A stretch of 51,157 nucleotides of DNA from Herbaspirillum sp. (GTDB taxonomy: Bacteria > Pseudomonadota > Gammaproteobacteria > Burkholderiales > Burkholderiaceae_D): NCBI RefSeq assembly GCF_017744395.1, contig NZ_JAGIBI010000010.1:1-51157 (forward strand), written 5' to 3'. The notes under the pieces are model-generated. The model made no database searches. It was given only the letters and a program-made list of their open reading frames with translations, and was not told where the DNA came from. Each line of letters starts with the position of its first letter. Positions within the stretch are counted from its first letter, which is position 1. Shown in pieces: positions 1-9,931 of this stretch. The translations under genes were made by a program, and so were the position numbers.

Positions 1-315
1 CAGGTTCTGGCCAAGCCGGGTTCGATCAAGCCGCACAAGCACTTCACCGGCGAGATCTATGTTCTGTCGAAGGACGAAGGCGGCCGTCACACCCCGTTCT
101 TCAACAACTACCGTCCGCAGTTCTACTTCCGTACCACGGACGTGACCGGCGCGATCGAGCTGCCGAAGGACAAGGAAATGGTCATGCCGGGCGACAACGT
201 GTCGATCACCGTGCAACTGATCAACCCGATCGCGATGGAAGAAGGCCTGCGTTTCGCTATCCGTGAAGGCGGTCGTACCGTCGGCGCCGGCGTCGTCGCC
301 AAGATCTTCGACTAA
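1..315 (+). CDS. tuf: elongation factor Tu, C-terminal part (5' end outside window)
   Basis: The window opens inside this reading frame, which runs to a TAA at 313-315. The 104 visible residues are the beta-barrel domain III of EF-Tu, including [17 protein letters not shown] and the C-terminal [12 protein letters not shown]-Tu delivers aminoacyl-tRNA to the ribosome as a GTP complex in the cytoplasm. Its place directly before rpsJ is the usual betaproteobacterial arrangement (the tuf copy of the str operon). Only the 3' third is present, so which of the usual two tuf copies this is cannot be told apart. Confidence 0.97.
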   Translation, partial: QVLAKPGSIKPHKHFTGEIYVLSKDEGGRHTPFFNNYRPQFYFRTTDVTGAIELPKDKEMVMPGDNVSITVQLINPIAMEEGLRFAIREGGRTVGAGVVAKIFD

Positions 316-362
316 TCGTCGGATTGCACTACCTGTAATACCCGTAGCAATTTTTATCATCG

Positions 363-384
363 CCGGGGATGACCCCATCCCCGG
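363..384 (+). other. perfect hairpin between tuf and rpsJ
   Basis: CCGGGGATG (363-371) pairs perfectly with CATCCCCGG (376-384) around a 4-base loop. The sequence after it (TTCGTTCTTT) is T-rich but has no clean T-run, so it is a weak terminator, an attenuator or an mRNA-stability stem rather than a clear stop. The rpsJ Shine-Dalgarno AAAGGA (395-400) follows closely. Confidence 0.5.
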
Positions 385-405
385 TTCGTTCTTTAAAGGA
401 AAATC

Positions 406-723
406 ATGTCGGTTCCTAGCCAAAAAATCCGTATCCGTCTGAAAGCATTCGACTATCGTCTGATCGACCAGTCCGCACTGGAAATCGTCGACACCGCCAA
501 GCGTACCGGCGCTGTCGTCAAGGGCCCGGTTCCCCTGCCGACCCGCATCCAGCGCTTCGACGTCCTGCGTTCCCCGCACGTCAACAAGACTTCGCGCGAC
601 CAGTTCGAAATCCGTACCCATCAGCGCCTGATGGATATCGTCGATCCGACCGACAAGACGGTTGACGCATTGATGAAGCTGGACCTGCCCGCTGGCGTTG
701 ATGTAGAAATCAAGCTGCAATAA
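406..723 (+). CDS. rpsJ: 30S ribosomal protein S10
   Basis: The 105-residue product has the S10 signature ([16 protein letters not shown] near the N terminus, GPVPLPTR around residues 40-47, [17 protein letters not shown] around 56-72). S10 is a head protein of the 30S subunit and also the NusE antitermination factor. The start is fixed by AAAGGA seven bases upstream. Unlike in E. coli, the gene is separated from the rest of the S10 operon by an intrinsic terminator and a new promoter, so it probably travels mainly with tuf. Confidence 0.97.
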   Translation: MSVPSQKIRIRLKAFDYRLIDQSALEIVDTAKRTGAVVKGPVPLPTRIQRFDVLRSPHVNKTSRDQFEIRTHQRLMDIVDPTDKTVDALMKLDLPAGVDVEIKLQ

Positions 724-741
724 AAGCAGGCAATGTGTTGG

Positions 742-774
742 AAAAACGCACAACCTATGGTTGTGCGTTTTTTT
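742..774 (+). terminator. intrinsic terminator after rpsJ
   Basis: AAACGCACAACC (744-755) pairs perfectly with GGTTGTGCGTTT (759-770) around a TAT loop, with a T7 run (768-774) that overlaps the end of the stem. This is a strong Rho-independent terminator within a cluster usually treated as one unit. Confidence 0.85.
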
Positions 775-789
775 ATTCCGGGCTATAAT
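761..789 (+). promoter_or_regulatory. candidate sigma-70 promoter for rplC (start of S10 operon)
   Basis: A perfect TATAAT lies at 784-789. Seventeen bases upstream is TTGTGC (761-766), a partial -35 box that lies inside the 3' arm of the rpsJ terminator. Transcription would start near 796 and give a leader of about 90 bases before rplC. The overlap of terminator stem and promoter is visible; activity is inferred. Confidence 0.6.
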
Positions 790-853
790 GCTCGGCTTCG
801 ATGTGGGTTTTGCGTCTGCAGAATCCGCAATTATTGGTAGTACGAACATCAGC

Positions 854-873
854 CCCGCCCAATCGCAGGCGGG
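854..873 (+). other. hairpin in the rplC leader
   Basis: CCCGCC (854-859) pairs with GGCGGG (868-873) just before the rplC ribosome binding site (GGAG, 877-880). It could be part of a leader that controls the S10 operon, as the L4-responsive leader does in E. coli, but no sequence match to that leader is visible. Confidence 0.35.
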
Positions 874-886
874 AATGGAGAAAACA

Positions 887-1543
887 ATGAGCCTGGGCCT
901 TGTTGGTCGCAAGGTTGGTATGATGCGCATCTTCACGGAAGATGGGGATTCGATCCCTGTGACCGTGCTGGACGTGTCCAACAACCGCGTGACACAAATC
1001 AAAACGCCTGAAGTGGATGGTTATTCCGCTGTTCAGGTGACCTTCGGTCAACGTCGCGCTTCCCGCGTGACCAAAGCCGCTGCCGGCCACTACGCCAAAG
1101 CTGGCGTTGAAGCTGGTACCGTCCTCAAAGAATTCCGTGTTGACGCCGCTAAAGCTGCCGAGTTCAAGGCAGGCGACGCCGTTGGCATCGCCCTGTTTGA
1201 AGCCGGCCAGAAGGTCGACGTGCAAGGCGTGTCGATCGGTAAGGGCTACGCCGGTACCATCAAGCGTTACAACTTCTCGTCGGGTCGTGCAACCCACGGT
1301 AACTCGCGTTCGCACAACGTTCCTGGCTCCATCGGTATGGCGCAGGATCCGGGCCGCGTGTTCCCTGGCAAGCGCATGACCGGTCACCTGGGTGACGTCA
1401 CCACCACCGTGCAGAACCTGGAAATCGCTCGCGTCGACGCAGAGCGCCAGCTGCTGCTGGTCAAGGGTGCTGTTCCTGGCGCCAAGAACGGTCAAGTGAT
1501 CGTTTCGCCGGCAGTCAAAGTCAAAGCGAAGAAGGGAGCCTAA
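887..1543 (+). CDS. rplC: 50S ribosomal protein L3
   Basis: L3 is an early-assembling 23S rRNA-binding protein near the peptidyl-transferase centre. The 218-residue product starts [16 protein letters not shown] and carries the conserved Gly-rich loop ([16 protein letters not shown]), typical of L3, with the usual length. The reading frame is open further upstream (to 761), but ATG 887 is preceded by GGAG at six bases and matches the family N terminus, so it is preferred. First gene of the S10 group, three bases before rplD. Confidence 0.96.
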   Translation: MSLGLVGRKVGMMRIFTEDGDSIPVTVLDVSNNRVTQIKTPEVDGYSAVQVTFGQRRASRVTKAAAGHYAKAGVEAGTVLKEFRVDAAKAAEFKAGDAVGIALFEAGQKVDVQGVSIGKGYAGTIKRYNFSSGRATHGNSRSHNVPGSIGMAQDPGRVFPGKRMTGHLGDVTTTVQNLEIARVDAERQLLLVKGAVPGAKNGQVIVSPAVKVKAKKGA

Positions 1544-1546
1544 TCA

Positions 1547-2167
1547 ATGGAACTGAAGCTCCTGAATGACCAAGGTCAAGCTGCTTCGAACGTCGCCGCA
1601 CCGGATACCATTTTCGGCCGCGACTACAACGAAGCCCTGATCCATCAGGTCGTGGTTGCTTACCAAGCCAATGCTCGCAGCGGCAACCGCAAGCAAAAAG
1701 ATCGTGAAGAAGTCAGCCACACCACCAAGAAGCCGTGGCGTCAAAAGGGTACTGGCCGCGCACGTGCCGGTATGTCCTCGTCGCCTCTGTGGCGCGGTGG
1801 TGGTCGCATTTTCCCGAACTCGCCTGACGAGAACTTCTCGCACAAGGTCAACAAGAAGATGTATCGCGCAGGCGTCTGCTCGATCCTCTCCCAGTTGGCA
1901 CGCGAAGGCCGTCTGTCGGTGGTCGAGAACTTCGCCGTGGAAGCGCCGAAGACCAAGCTGCTGTCGCAAAAGCTGAAGGGCATGGGTCTGGATTCGGTGC
2001 TGGTTATTACTGACAGCCTGGACGAAAACCTGCTGCTGGCCTCCCGCAACCTGCCGGGCGTGCTGGTGGTCGAGCCGCGTCAAGCTGATCCTGTGTCGCT
2101 GGTGTTCTACAAGAACGTCCTGGTGACCAAGGCGGCGCTGGCCAAGATTGAGGAGTTGCTGGCATGA
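1547..2167 (+). CDS. rplD: 50S ribosomal protein L4
   Basis: The 206-residue product has the L4 features: the extended loop with [12 protein letters not shown] around residues 64-75 that lines the exit tunnel, and [10 protein letters not shown]4 binds 23S rRNA and in enterobacteria represses its own operon; whether it does so here is unknown. It begins three bases after rplC and overlaps rplW by four bases (ATGA), which suggests translational coupling. Confidence 0.96.
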   Translation: MELKLLNDQGQAASNVAAPDTIFGRDYNEALIHQVVVAYQANARSGNRKQKDREEVSHTTKKPWRQKGTGRARAGMSSSPLWRGGGRIFPNSPDENFSHKVNKKMYRAGVCSILSQLAREGRLSVVENFAVEAPKTKLLSQKLKGMGLDSVLVITDSLDENLLLASRNLPGVLVVEPRQADPVSLVFYKNVLVTKAALAKIEELLA

Positions 2168-2481
2168 ACGCAATCGTGAAACATAGCGAAGAGCGCCTGA
2201 TGAAGGTGCTGCTGGCGCCGGTCATCTCTGAAAAGGCAACCTTCGTGGCCGAGAAGAACGAGCAAGTCGTCTTCCTGGTCGCCAAGGATGCAACCAAGCT
2301 GGAAGTCAAGGCTGCCGTCGAACTGCTGTTCAAGGTGGAAGTTGAGTCCGTGCAAGTGGCGAACCGCCAGGGCAAGCAAAAGCGCTCGGGCCGTACCATG
2401 GGCCGTCGCAACCACACCCGCCGCGCGTTCGTGAGCCTGAAGCCGGGCCAAGAAATCAACTTCACCGAGGAGGCTAAATAA
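2164..2481 (+). CDS. rplW: 50S ribosomal protein L23
   Basis: L23 sits at the exit of the peptide tunnel and docks trigger factor and SRP. The 105-residue protein shows [11 protein letters not shown], the family opening, and the basic loop [16 protein letters not shown] around residues 68-83. The start ATG overlaps the rplD stop and is preceded by GAGGAG. An internal Met at residue 14 (MKVLLAPV) could give a shorter form of more usual length, but the coupled start is favoured. Confidence 0.95.
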   Translation: MNAIVKHSEERLMKVLLAPVISEKATFVAEKNEQVVFLVAKDATKLEVKAAVELLFKVEVESVQVANRQGKQKRSGRTMGRRNHTRRAFVSLKPGQEINFTEEAK

Positions 2482-3308
2482 TGGCACTCGTAAAAGTTAA
2501 GCCGACCTCGCCCGGCCGGCGCGGTATGGTCAAGGTCGTCAATGCCGACCTGTACAAGGGCCGTCCGCTGGCATCGCTGGTCGAAAAGAAGTCCAAGACC
2601 GCTGGCCGCAACAACAACGGTCACATCACCACCCGCCACATCGGCGGTGGCCACAAGCAGCACTACCGCGTTGTCGACTTCCGTCGCAACAAGGACGGTA
2701 TTCCTGCCAAGGTCGAGCGTATCGAATACGACCCGAACCGTACCGCGCACATCGCACTGCTGTGCTACGCGGACGGCGAGCGTAAGTACATCATCGCTCC
2801 CAAGGGCCTGACCGTGGGCGACCAGCTGATCAGCGGCTCGGAAGCGCCGATCAAGTCGGGCAACACCCTGCCGATCCGCAACATCCCCGTGGGTACCACT
2901 ATCCACTGCGTGGAAATGCTGCCGGGCAAGGGCGCCCAGATCGCACGTACCGCCGGCGCCGCTGTGGTGCTGATGGCACGTGAAGGCACCTACGCCCAGG
3001 TTCGTCTGCGTTCCGGCGAAGTGCGCCGCGTTCACATCGAATGCCGCGCCACCATCGGTGAAGTCGGCAACGGCGAACACAACCTGCGCAAGATCGGCAA
3101 GGCCGGTGCGACGCGTTGGCGCGGTATCCGCCCGACCGTTCGTGGCGTGGTCATGAACCCGATCGACCACCCGCACGGTGGTGGTGAAGGCCGTACCGCA
3201 GCGGGCCGTCATCCGGTTTCGCCGTGGGGCCAGCAGACCAAGGGCAAGAAGACGCGCAGCAACAAGCGCACGACTTCGATGATTGTCTCGCGTCGCGGAA
3301 AGAAATAA
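2481..3308 (+). CDS. rplB: 50S ribosomal protein L2
   Basis: The 275-residue product carries conserved L2 motifs: [19 protein letters not shown] near residues 43-61, and the C-terminal HPHGGGEGR with the histidine needed for peptidyl-transfer support. L2 is a primary 23S rRNA binder. The start overlaps the rplW stop by one base (TAATG) and has GAGGAGG upstream. Confidence 0.97.
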   Translation: MALVKVKPTSPGRRGMVKVVNADLYKGRPLASLVEKKSKTAGRNNNGHITTRHIGGGHKQHYRVVDFRRNKDGIPAKVERIEYDPNRTAHIALLCYADGERKYIIAPKGLTVGDQLISGSEAPIKSGNTLPIRNIPVGTTIHCVEMLPGKGAQIARTAGAAVVLMAREGTYAQVRLRSGEVRRVHIECRATIGEVGNGEHNLRKIGKAGATRWRGIRPTVRGVVMNPIDHPHGGGEGRTAAGRHPVSPWGQQTKGKKTRSNKRTTSMIVSRRGKK

Positions 3309-3318
3309 GGGATAAAAC

Positions 3319-3594
3319 ATGACACGTTCATTGAAAAAAGGTCCGTTCTGCGACGCCCACCTGGTGAAAAAGGTTGAGGCTGCCCAGGCAACCAAGGACA
3401 AGAAGCCGATCAAGACCTGGTCGCGTCGTTCGACCATCATGCCGGACTTCATCGGCCTGACGATCGCGGTGCATAACGGCAAGCAGCACGTGCCGGTCTA
3501 TGTGTCGGAAAACATGGTTGGTCACAAGCTCGGCGAATTCGCGCTGACCCGTACTTTCAAGGGTCACGCCGCCGATAAGAAGGCTAAGAAATAA
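3319..3594 (+). CDS. rpsS: 30S ribosomal protein S19
   Basis: The 91-residue product has [10 protein letters not shown] at the start and the conserved [13 protein letters not shown] and [11 protein letters not shown] segments. S19 forms a heterodimer with S13 in the 30S head. It follows rplB by ten bases with AAGGGA as ribosome binding site. Confidence 0.97.
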   Translation: MTRSLKKGPFCDAHLVKKVEAAQATKDKKPIKTWSRRSTIMPDFIGLTIAVHNGKQHVPVYVSENMVGHKLGEFALTRTFKGHAADKKAKK

Positions 3595-3600
3595 GGTCCT

Positions 3601-3933
3601 ATGATGGAAACTAAAGCTAACCTGCGCGGTGTGCACCTGTCGGCCCAGAAGGGTCGCCTGGTTGCAGACCTGATCCGCGGTAAAAAAGTTGATCAGGCAC
3701 TGAATATCTTGGCCTTCAGCCCCAAAAAGGGCGCGGCGATCATCAAGAAGGTTCTGGAGTCCGCAATCGCGAACGCCGAGCACAATGATGGCGCTGACAT
3801 TGACGAGCTGAAAGTCAAGACCATTTATGTGGAAAAGGGTGCGGTCCTGAAGCGCTTCACAGCGCGTGCAAAGGGCCGTGGTGATCGTATTTCCAAGCAA
3901 TCGTGTCACATTTACGTGACCGTCGGAAACTAA
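3601..3933 (+). CDS. rplV: 50S ribosomal protein L22
   Basis: L22 lines the exit tunnel through its beta hairpin. The 110-residue sequence has [32 protein letters not shown] and [11 protein letters not shown], all family landmarks. Two ATG codons are adjacent (3601 and 3604); the second has better spacing from AAGG (3593-3596), the first is the longest form. Gene spacing is seven bases from rpsS. Confidence 0.96.
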   Translation: MMETKANLRGVHLSAQKGRLVADLIRGKKVDQALNILAFSPKKGAAIIKKVLESAIANAEHNDGADIDELKVKTIYVEKGAVLKRFTARAKGRGDRISKQSCHIYVTVGN

Positions 3934-3942
3934 GGAGTCACG

Positions 3943-4758
<816 letters not shown>

Positions 4759-4760
4759 TC

Positions 4761-5180
4761 ATGCTGCAACCAGCACGTAGAAAATATCGTAAAGAACAAA
4801 AAGGTCGTAACACCGGTATTTCGCACACCCGCGGTACCGCTGTGTCGTTCGGCGACTTTGGTCTGAAGGCAACCGGCCGCGGCCGTATCACCGCCCGTCA
4901 GATCGAAGCTGCTCGTCGTGCGATGACCCGTCACATCAAGCGCGGTGGCCGTATCTGGATCCGCGTGTTCCCGGACAAGCCAATTTCCCAGAAGCCTGCT
5001 GAAGTGCGTATGGGTAACGGTAAGGGTAACCCGGAGTACTACGTGGCCGAAATCCAGCCGGGTAAGGTACTGTACGAGATGGACGGTGTCGACGAAACTC
5101 TGGCGCGCGAGGCGTTCCGTTTGGCTGCCGCCAAATTGCCGCTGTCGACGACTTTCGTTGTTCGTCAAGTCGGTCAATAA
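4761..5180 (+). CDS. rplP: 50S ribosomal protein L16
   Basis: L16 organises the A-site region of 23S rRNA. The product is 139 residues and begins [17 protein letters not shown], with the conserved [15 protein letters not shown] and [13 protein letters not shown] segments. The ribosome binding site GGAG lies inside the end of rpsC, two bases upstream of this gene. Confidence 0.97.
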   Translation: MLQPARRKYRKEQKGRNTGISHTRGTAVSFGDFGLKATGRGRITARQIEAARRAMTRHIKRGGRIWIRVFPDKPISQKPAEVRMGNGKGNPEYYVAEIQPGKVLYEMDGVDETLAREAFRLAAAKLPLSTTFVVRQVGQ

Positions 5181-5192
5181 TTAGGAGCGGAA

Positions 5193-5384
5193 ATGAAAGC
5201 ATCTGAACTCCGCGGTAAGGACAAGGCATCGCTGGAAAAGGAACTGGGCGAGTTGTTGAAGGCCCAGTTCAGCCTGCGTATGCAAATTGCAACCCAGCAA
5301 CTGAACAATACCGCACAGCTGAAGAAAGTACGTCGCGACATCGCGCGTGTGAAAACTGTGATCAACTCGAAGGGTCAACAATGA
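5193..5384 (+). CDS. rpmC: 50S ribosomal protein L29
   Basis: The 63-residue helical protein starts [10 protein letters not shown] and has [11 protein letters not shown] and [10 protein letters not shown], diagnostic of L29, which sits near the tunnel exit next to L23. AGGAG precedes the start at seven bases. Its stop overlaps rpsQ by four bases (ATGA). Confidence 0.96.
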   Translation: MKASELRGKDKASLEKELGELLKAQFSLRMQIATQQLNNTAQLKKVRRDIARVKTVINSKGQQ

Positions 5385-5653
5385 ACGATCAAGTGAAACA
5401 AGCGCTCAAGCGCACGCTGATTGGCAAAGTTGTGTCCGACAAGATGGACAAGACTGTTACCGTCCTGATCGAGCGTCACGTCAAGCACCCGCTGTACGGC
5501 AAGATCATCGTGCGTACCAAGAAGTACCACGCACATGACGAGTCGAACACGGCCAAGGCCGGCGACACTGTCGAAATCCAGGAAGGCCGTCCGGTCTCCA
5601 AGACCAAAGCCTGGACTGTGACACGCGTTGTACAAGAAGCACAAATCGTATAA
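5381..5653 (+). CDS. rpsQ: 30S ribosomal protein S17
   Basis: S17 is a primary 16S rRNA-binding protein with an OB fold. The 90-residue product has [16 protein letters not shown] and [19 protein letters not shown], conserved in the family. It is the last gene of the S10 group here; translation is probably coupled to rpmC through the ATGA overlap, and a structured 198-base gap follows. Confidence 0.96.
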   Translation: MNDQVKQALKRTLIGKVVSDKMDKTVTVLIERHVKHPLYGKIIVRTKKYHAHDESNTAKAGDTVEIQEGRPVSKTKAWTVTRVVQEAQIV

Positions 5654-5670
5654 GTAGTAAAAAGTAGTTC

Positions 5671-5699
5671 TTGCGCGCTCGATATTATGCTGCCATAAT
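5671..5699 (+). promoter_or_regulatory. candidate promoter of the spc group (before rplN)
   Basis: TTGCGC (5671-5676) and CATAAT (5694-5699) are 17 bases apart. In E. coli the spc operon promoter also lies between rpsQ and rplN, which supports the call. The spacer and the -10 box are filled by a perfect inverted repeat (5677-5706). Confidence 0.5.
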
Positions 5700-5706
5700 A
5701 TCGAGC
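5677..5706 (+). repeat. 13-bp perfect inverted repeat overlapping the spc promoter
   Basis: GCTCGATATTATG (5677-5689) and CATAATATCGAGC (5694-5706) are perfect complements around CTGC. There is no T-run directly after it, so a simple terminator is unlikely to be its only role. It could be an operator over the -10 box or a 3' end stem for the S10 transcript. Confidence 0.6.
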
Positions 5707-5708
5707 TA

Positions 5709-5738
5709 CTCTTTTGCTGCGCCCTGCCTGCAAAAGAG
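5709..5738 (+). other. second hairpin in the rpsQ-rplN gap
   Basis: CTCTTTTGC (5709-5717) pairs with GCAAAAGAG (5730-5738) around a 12-base loop. It would be near the 5' end of a transcript started at the candidate spc promoter. Confidence 0.45.
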
Positions 5739-5767
5739 GATAAAAAAGTAGCTATTCGTCCCCTAAC

Positions 5768-5785
5768 TAGCGAGTTCGCTTGCTA
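5768..5785 (+). other. third hairpin with TTCG loop before rplN
   Basis: TAGCGAG (5768-5774) pairs with CTTGCTA (5779-5785) around a TTCG tetraloop, with one G-U pair. With the two stems upstream it makes the rplN leader unusually structured. Confidence 0.4.
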
Positions 5786-5851
5786 ACAGGACCAAGACTG
5801 ACCGGGTTTCGCATCGTGCGAATCACGGATTAAGTTGGGAAAGAAAATATC

Positions 5852-6220
5852 ATGATTCAAACTGAAAGCCGGCTCGAAGTGGCCGACAACACTGGTGCGC
5901 GCGAAGTCCTGTGCATCAAGGTCTTGGGTGGTTCCAAGCGCCGCTATGCGGGCATTGGCGACGTGATCAAGGTTACTGTCAAGAGCGCAGCGCCGCGTGG
6001 TCGCGTCAAGAAGGGTGAAATTTATAACGCTGTCGTCGTTCGTACCGCCAAGGGCGTGCGTCGTCAGGATGGTTCGCTGGTCAAGTTCGATGGTAATGCA
6101 GCCGTCCTGCTGAACGCCAAGCTGGAGCCGATCGGCACCCGTATCTTTGGGCCGGTGACTCGTGAGCTGCGTACAGAACGCTTCATGAAGATCGTCTCCC
6201 TGGCACCTGAAGTTCTGTAA
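5852..6220 (+). CDS. rplN: 50S ribosomal protein L14
   Basis: The 122-residue product begins [28 protein letters not shown] and has [17 protein letters not shown] and the C-terminal IVSLAPEVL, all L14 hallmarks. L14 contributes to intersubunit bridges and binds the silencing factor RsfS. First gene of the spc group, after a structured leader. Confidence 0.97.
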   Translation: MIQTESRLEVADNTGAREVLCIKVLGGSKRRYAGIGDVIKVTVKSAAPRGRVKKGEIYNAVVVRTAKGVRRQDGSLVKFDGNAAVLLNAKLEPIGTRIFGPVTRELRTERFMKIVSLAPEVL

Positions 6221-6229
6221 GGAGTGGTC

Positions 6230-6544
6230 ATGGCAAAGATTCGTAAAAACGATGAAGTCATCGTGTTGACCGGCAAAGACAAGGGCAAGCGCGGCGTCGT
6301 GGCTGCTCGCGTCAGCGCCGATTACGTCATTGTGGAAGGCGTCAACGTCGCTAAGAAGGCGACTCGCCCGAACCCGATGACTGGTGCAACTGGCGGCATC
6401 GTCGATAAGCTGATGCCAATTCATGTGTCGAACGTTGCGTTGTTCAACGCAGCTTCCGGCAAGGCAGATCGTGTGGCTTACAAGGAAGTGGACGGCAAGA
6501 AAGTCCGCGCCTACAAGTCCAACGGCGAAGTCGTTAAGGTTTAA
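6230..6544 (+). CDS. rplX: 50S ribosomal protein L24
   Basis: L24 initiates 50S assembly. The 104-residue protein has the KOW motif ([20 protein letters not shown]) and [10 protein letters not shown]. The frame also has a GTG at 6224, but GGAG (6221-6224) is correctly spaced for the ATG at 6230. Follows rplN by nine bases. Confidence 0.96.
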   Translation: MAKIRKNDEVIVLTGKDKGKRGVVAARVSADYVIVEGVNVAKKATRPNPMTGATGGIVDKLMPIHVSNVALFNAASGKADRVAYKEVDGKKVRAYKSNGEVVKV

Positions 6545-6549
6545 ACATC

Positions 6550-7089
6550 ATGGCACGTCTTCAACAGTTCTATAAAGATAAAGTCGTTGCTGACTTGACT
6601 TCGAAGTATTCGTACAAGTCGGTAATGGAAGTTCCGCGCATCCTGAAGATCACCCTGAACATGGGTCTGTCGGAAGCGGTTGCGGACAAGAAAATCATCG
6701 AGCACGCAGTGGGCGATCTGACCAAGATCGCCGGCCAGAAGCCGGTGGTGACCAAGGCGCGTAAGGCGATCGCGGGTTTCAAGATCCGTGAAGGTTACCC
6801 GATCGGTTGCATGGTGACCCTGCGTGGCGCGCGCATGTACGAATTCCTGGATCGTCTGATCACCGTGGCCCTGCCGCGCGTGCGTGACTTCCGTGGCGTG
6901 TCGGGTCGTGCGTTCGACGGTCGTGGCAACTACAACATCGGCGTGAAAGAGCAGATCATTTTCCCCGAAATCGAGTACGACAAGATCGATGCGCTGCGTG
7001 GCATGAACATCAGCATCACCACGACTGCAAAGACCGACGACGAAGCGAAAGCGCTCCTCGCCGCATTTAAATTCCCGTTCAGAAACTGA
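6550..7089 (+). CDS. rplE: 50S ribosomal protein L5
   Basis: L5 binds 5S rRNA and forms bridge B1b. The 179-residue product shows [33 protein letters not shown] and [20 protein letters not shown], conserved in all L5. No clear Shine-Dalgarno is seen; the five-base gap from rplX suggests reinitiation. In E. coli this start is the S8 repression site; nothing obvious of that is visible here. Confidence 0.97.
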   Translation: MARLQQFYKDKVVADLTSKYSYKSVMEVPRILKITLNMGLSEAVADKKIIEHAVGDLTKIAGQKPVVTKARKAIAGFKIREGYPIGCMVTLRGARMYEFLDRLITVALPRVRDFRGVSGRAFDGRGNYNIGVKEQIIFPEIEYDKIDALRGMNISITTTAKTDDEAKALLAAFKFPFRN

Positions 7090-7096
7090 GGATGCC

Positions 7097-7402
7097 ATGG
7101 CAAAACTGGCACTGATTAACCGTGAACAAAAGCGCGCAGCAATGGTGAAGAAGTACGCCGCCAAGCGCGCCGAGTTGAAGGCTGTTATCGACGACCAATC
7201 GAAGTCGGATGAAGAACGTTACGAAGCGCGCCTGAAGCTGCAAGCGCTGCCCCGTAACTCGGCTCCGACCCGTCAGCGCAACCGTTGCGCATTGACTGGC
7301 CGTCCCCGTGGTACTTTCCGCAAGTTCGGATTGGGCCGTATCAAGGTCCGTGAAATCGCCATGCGCGGCGAAATCCCGGGTTTGACCAAAGCTAGCTGGT
7401 AA
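7097..7402 (+). CDS. rpsN: 30S ribosomal protein S14 (zinc-independent form)
   Basis: The 101-residue protein starts [13 protein letters not shown] and ends with the S14 core ([28 protein letters not shown]). It lacks the CxxC pairs of the zinc form, so it is the long C-minus type. S14 assembles into the 30S head with S3 and S10. GAGGA precedes the start. Confidence 0.96.
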   Translation: MAKLALINREQKRAAMVKKYAAKRAELKAVIDDQSKSDEERYEARLKLQALPRNSAPTRQRNRCALTGRPRGTFRKFGLGRIKVREIAMRGEIPGLTKASW

Positions 7403-7416
7403 TAGGAGAAGAAGCA

Positions 7417-7812
7417 ATGAGTATGAGCGATCCTATCGCCGATATGCTGACCCGTATCCGCAATGCGCAAGGCGTGAACAAGACCACCGTCGTCATGCCG
7501 TCTTCCAAAGTGAAGGTTGCCATTGCCAACGTCCTGAAGGACGAGGGCTATATCGAAGATTTCGCCGTCGTTGCCGCTGAAGGCAAGGCCGAGTTGAAAA
7601 TTGGTTTGAAGTATTACGCTGGCCGTCCGGTCATCGAGCGCCTGGAGCGCGTGTCCCGTCCGGGCCTGCGCATCTACAAGGGCAAGGATGAAATCCCGAA
7701 CGTCATGAACGGTCTGGGCGTGGCGATTGTGTCCACCCCGCGCGGCGTGATGACTGACCGCAAAGCACGCGCAACCGGTGTCGGTGGCGAAGTGATTTGC
7801 TACGTGGCCTAA
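7417..7812 (+). CDS. rpsH: 30S ribosomal protein S8
   Basis: S8 binds the central domain of 16S rRNA and is the spc-operon repressor in E. coli. The 131-residue product has [33 protein letters not shown] and the C-terminal [16 protein letters not shown] (7404-7408) is eight bases from the ATG at 7417; a second in-frame ATG is at 7423. Confidence 0.97.
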   Translation: MSMSDPIADMLTRIRNAQGVNKTTVVMPSSKVKVAIANVLKDEGYIEDFAVVAAEGKAELKIGLKYYAGRPVIERLERVSRPGLRIYKGKDEIPNVMNGLGVAIVSTPRGVMTDRKARATGVGGEVICYVA

Positions 7813-7822
7813 GGAGTGCAAG

Positions 7823-8356
7823 ATGTCTCGTGTAGGTAAAATGCCTGTTGCACTGCCGAATGGCGCGGAAGCGACCATCACTGCAGCGCAGATCACCGTC
7901 AAGGGCCCGCTGGGTTCGTTGACGCAGCCGCTGACCAACAAGGTCAAGGTGGCAAACAACAATGGCTCGCTGACCTTCGAAGTGGCTGACGACAGCCGCG
8001 AAGCGAATGCGATGTCGGGCACCCTGCGTGCCCTGGTCAACAACATGGTCAACGGCGTCACCAAGGGCTTCGAAAAGAAGCTGACGCTGGTTGGCGTGGG
8101 TTTCCGTGCACAAGCACAAGGCGACAAGCTGAACCTGTCGCTGGGCTTCTCGCACCCCATCGTTCACCAGATGCCCGCCGGCATCAAGTGCGAAACCCCG
8201 ACTCAGACCGAAATCCTGATCAAGGGTATCGATCGCCAGGTGGTTGGTCAGGTCGCCGCTGAAATTCGCGCGTACCGCGAACCCGAGCCCTATAAGGGCA
8301 AGGGTGTTCGCTACGCTGACGAAGTGGTGACTCTCAAAGAAACCAAGAAGAAGTAA
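7823..8356 (+). CDS. rplF: 50S ribosomal protein L6
   Basis: The 177-residue product has two L6 alpha-beta repeats, with MSRVGKMPV at the start and the C-terminal signature [15 protein letters not shown]6 sits near the GTPase-associated centre. AAGGAG precedes the start, eleven bases after rpsH. Confidence 0.97.
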   Translation: MSRVGKMPVALPNGAEATITAAQITVKGPLGSLTQPLTNKVKVANNNGSLTFEVADDSREANAMSGTLRALVNNMVNGVTKGFEKKLTLVGVGFRAQAQGDKLNLSLGFSHPIVHQMPAGIKCETPTQTEILIKGIDRQVVGQVAAEIRAYREPEPYKGKGVRYADEVVTLKETKKK

Positions 8357-8368
8357 TAGGGGTTGATG

Positions 8369-8731
8369 ATGGATAAGAAACAATCTCGTCTGCGCCGCGC
8401 GACGCAAACTCGCGCCAAGATCGCAGAACTGAAGGTCAATCGTCTGGCCGTGCATCGTACCAACACGCACATCTACGCCAGCGTGATCGGCCCCGATGCG
8501 AACGTGCTGGCTTCGGCCTCCACCCTGGAAGCGGAAGTCCGCGCCCAGCTGGCTGGCCAGTCCGGCAAGGGCGGCAACGCCGCTGCCGCAGCACTGATCG
8601 GCAAGCGCGTTGCGGAAAAGGCCCTGAAGGCTGGTGTGACTGAAGTCGCATTCGACCGCTCGGGTTTCCGTTATCACGGTCGCGTCAAAGCGCTGGCTGA
8701 AGCTGCGCGTGAAGCCGGCCTGAAGTTCTAA
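8369..8731 (+). CDS. rplR: 50S ribosomal protein L18
   Basis: L18 mediates 5S rRNA attachment. From ATG 8369 the product is 120 residues, [15 protein letters not shown], with the C-terminal [29 protein letters not shown] 8363 and ATG 8366 are alternative starts; the third codon has the best spacing from AGGGG (8358-8362) and matches the family start. Confidence 0.96.
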   Translation: MDKKQSRLRRATQTRAKIAELKVNRLAVHRTNTHIYASVIGPDANVLASASTLEAEVRAQLAGQSGKGGNAAAAALIGKRVAEKALKAGVTEVAFDRSGFRYHGRVKALAEAAREAGLKF

Positions 8732-8742
8732 GGATAATCATC

Positions 8743-9261
8743 ATGGCAAAAATGCAATCGAAAACGCAAAGCGACAAGCCTGATGACGGCATGCGCGAGA
8801 AGATGATCGCGGTCAACCGCGTCACCAAAGTGGTGAAGGGCGGCCGTATCATGGGTTTCGCTGCGCTGGCAGTGGTCGGTGACGGCGATGGCCGTATCGG
8901 CATGGGCAAGGGCAAGTCGAAGGAAGTGCCGGTCGCCGTGCAGAAGGCAATGGAAGAAGCCCGTCGCAAGATGATCAAGGTCACCTTGAAGAACGGCACC
9001 CTGCAGCACACCGTCAACGGCAAGCACGGCGCCTCGTCGGTGCTGATGTCGCCGGCCAAGGACGGTACCGGCGTTATCGCCGGCGGCCCGATGCGGGCGA
9101 TCTTCGAAGTGATGGGCGTGACCAACGTGGTGGCCAAGTCGACCGGTTCGACCAACCCCTACAACATGGTCCGTGCCACCCTCGACGGTCTGTCGAAGAT
9201 GAACACTCCGGCTGAAGTTGCTGCCAAGCGCGGCAAGTCGGTCGAAGAAATCCTGGGCTAA
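8743..9261 (+). CDS. rpsE: 30S ribosomal protein S5
   Basis: The 172-residue product contains the S5 N-terminal double-stranded-RNA-binding domain ([29 protein letters not shown]) and the C-terminal [19 protein letters not shown]5 affects decoding fidelity with S4. AAGGA lies upstream, eleven bases after rplR. Confidence 0.97.
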   Translation: MAKMQSKTQSDKPDDGMREKMIAVNRVTKVVKGGRIMGFAALAVVGDGDGRIGMGKGKSKEVPVAVQKAMEEARRKMIKVTLKNGTLQHTVNGKHGASSVLMSPAKDGTGVIAGGPMRAIFEVMGVTNVVAKSTGSTNPYNMVRATLDGLSKMNTPAEVAAKRGKSVEEILG

Positions 9262-9271
9262 GGTGATTCAG

Positions 9272-9451
9272 ATGGCTAACACAATCAAAGTCAAGCTGGT
9301 CAAGGGTCTGATCGGTACTCGTCAGGATCACCGCGCAACCGTGCGCGGTCTGGGTCTGCGTCGCGTCAACTCGGTTTCCGAGCTGCAAGACACCCCGTCG
9401 GTGCGCGGCATGATCAACAAAGTGTCCTATCTTGTGAAAGTTGTTTCGTAA
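9272..9451 (+). CDS. rpmD: 50S ribosomal protein L30
   Basis: The 59-residue protein starts [31 protein letters not shown], the usual L30 opening and length. The open frame extends upstream into rpsE, but the ATG at 9272 is preceded by AAGGTG and gives the family length. Confidence 0.95.
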   Translation: MANTIKVKLVKGLIGTRQDHRATVRGLGLRRVNSVSELQDTPSVRGMINKVSYLVKVVS

Positions 9452-9477
9452 GCGAGAGCTTGCGAACGGAGCGAATC

Positions 9478-9912
9478 ATGGAATTAAACACAATCCAACC
9501 CGCAGAAGGCGCGAAGCACGCTAAGCGTCGCGTCGGTCGTGGCATCGGTTCCGGTCTGGGTAAGACCGCCGGCCGCGGTCACAAGGGTCAGAAGTCGCGT
9601 TCGGGCGGTTTCCACAAGGTCGGCTTCGAAGGCGGCCAGATGCCCCTGCAACGTCGTCTGCCCAAGCGCGGCTTCAAGTCGCTGGCAACGCCGTTCAAGG
9701 CTGAAGTGCGCCTGTCGGACCTGGAAAAGCTGCCCGTCGCCGAGATCGACGTGCTGGCACTGAAGCAAGCCGGCCTGGTGTCGGAACTGGCTCGTGTCGT
9801 GCGCATCATCAAGGCTGGCGAGCTGACCAAGAAGGTGACCGTCAAGGGCCTGATCGCAACCAAGGGTGCCAAGGCTGCAATCGAAGCCGCTGGCGGTTCC
9901 GTCGGCGAGTGA
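9478..9912 (+). CDS. rplO: 50S ribosomal protein L15
   Basis: From ATG 9478 the product is 144 residues: [22 protein letters not shown] followed by the Gly-rich [21 protein letters not shown] and the conserved [18 protein letters not shown]15 is a late-assembly 50S protein. CGGAG (9467-9471) supports this start over an upstream TTG at 9460. Confidence 0.96.
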   Translation: MELNTIQPAEGAKHAKRRVGRGIGSGLGKTAGRGHKGQKSRSGGFHKVGFEGGQMPLQRRLPKRGFKSLATPFKAEVRLSDLEKLPVAEIDVLALKQAGLVSELARVVRIIKAGELTKKVTVKGLIATKGAKAAIEAAGGSVGE

Positions 9913-9931
9913 TCCGGGCTCGGAGCATTAA

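Noticed and set aside
773..1495. Minus-strand frame opposite rplC and similar antisense frames throughout the ribosomal cluster
   Set aside because: Ribosomal proteins on the plus strand are certain; the antisense frames have no family features.
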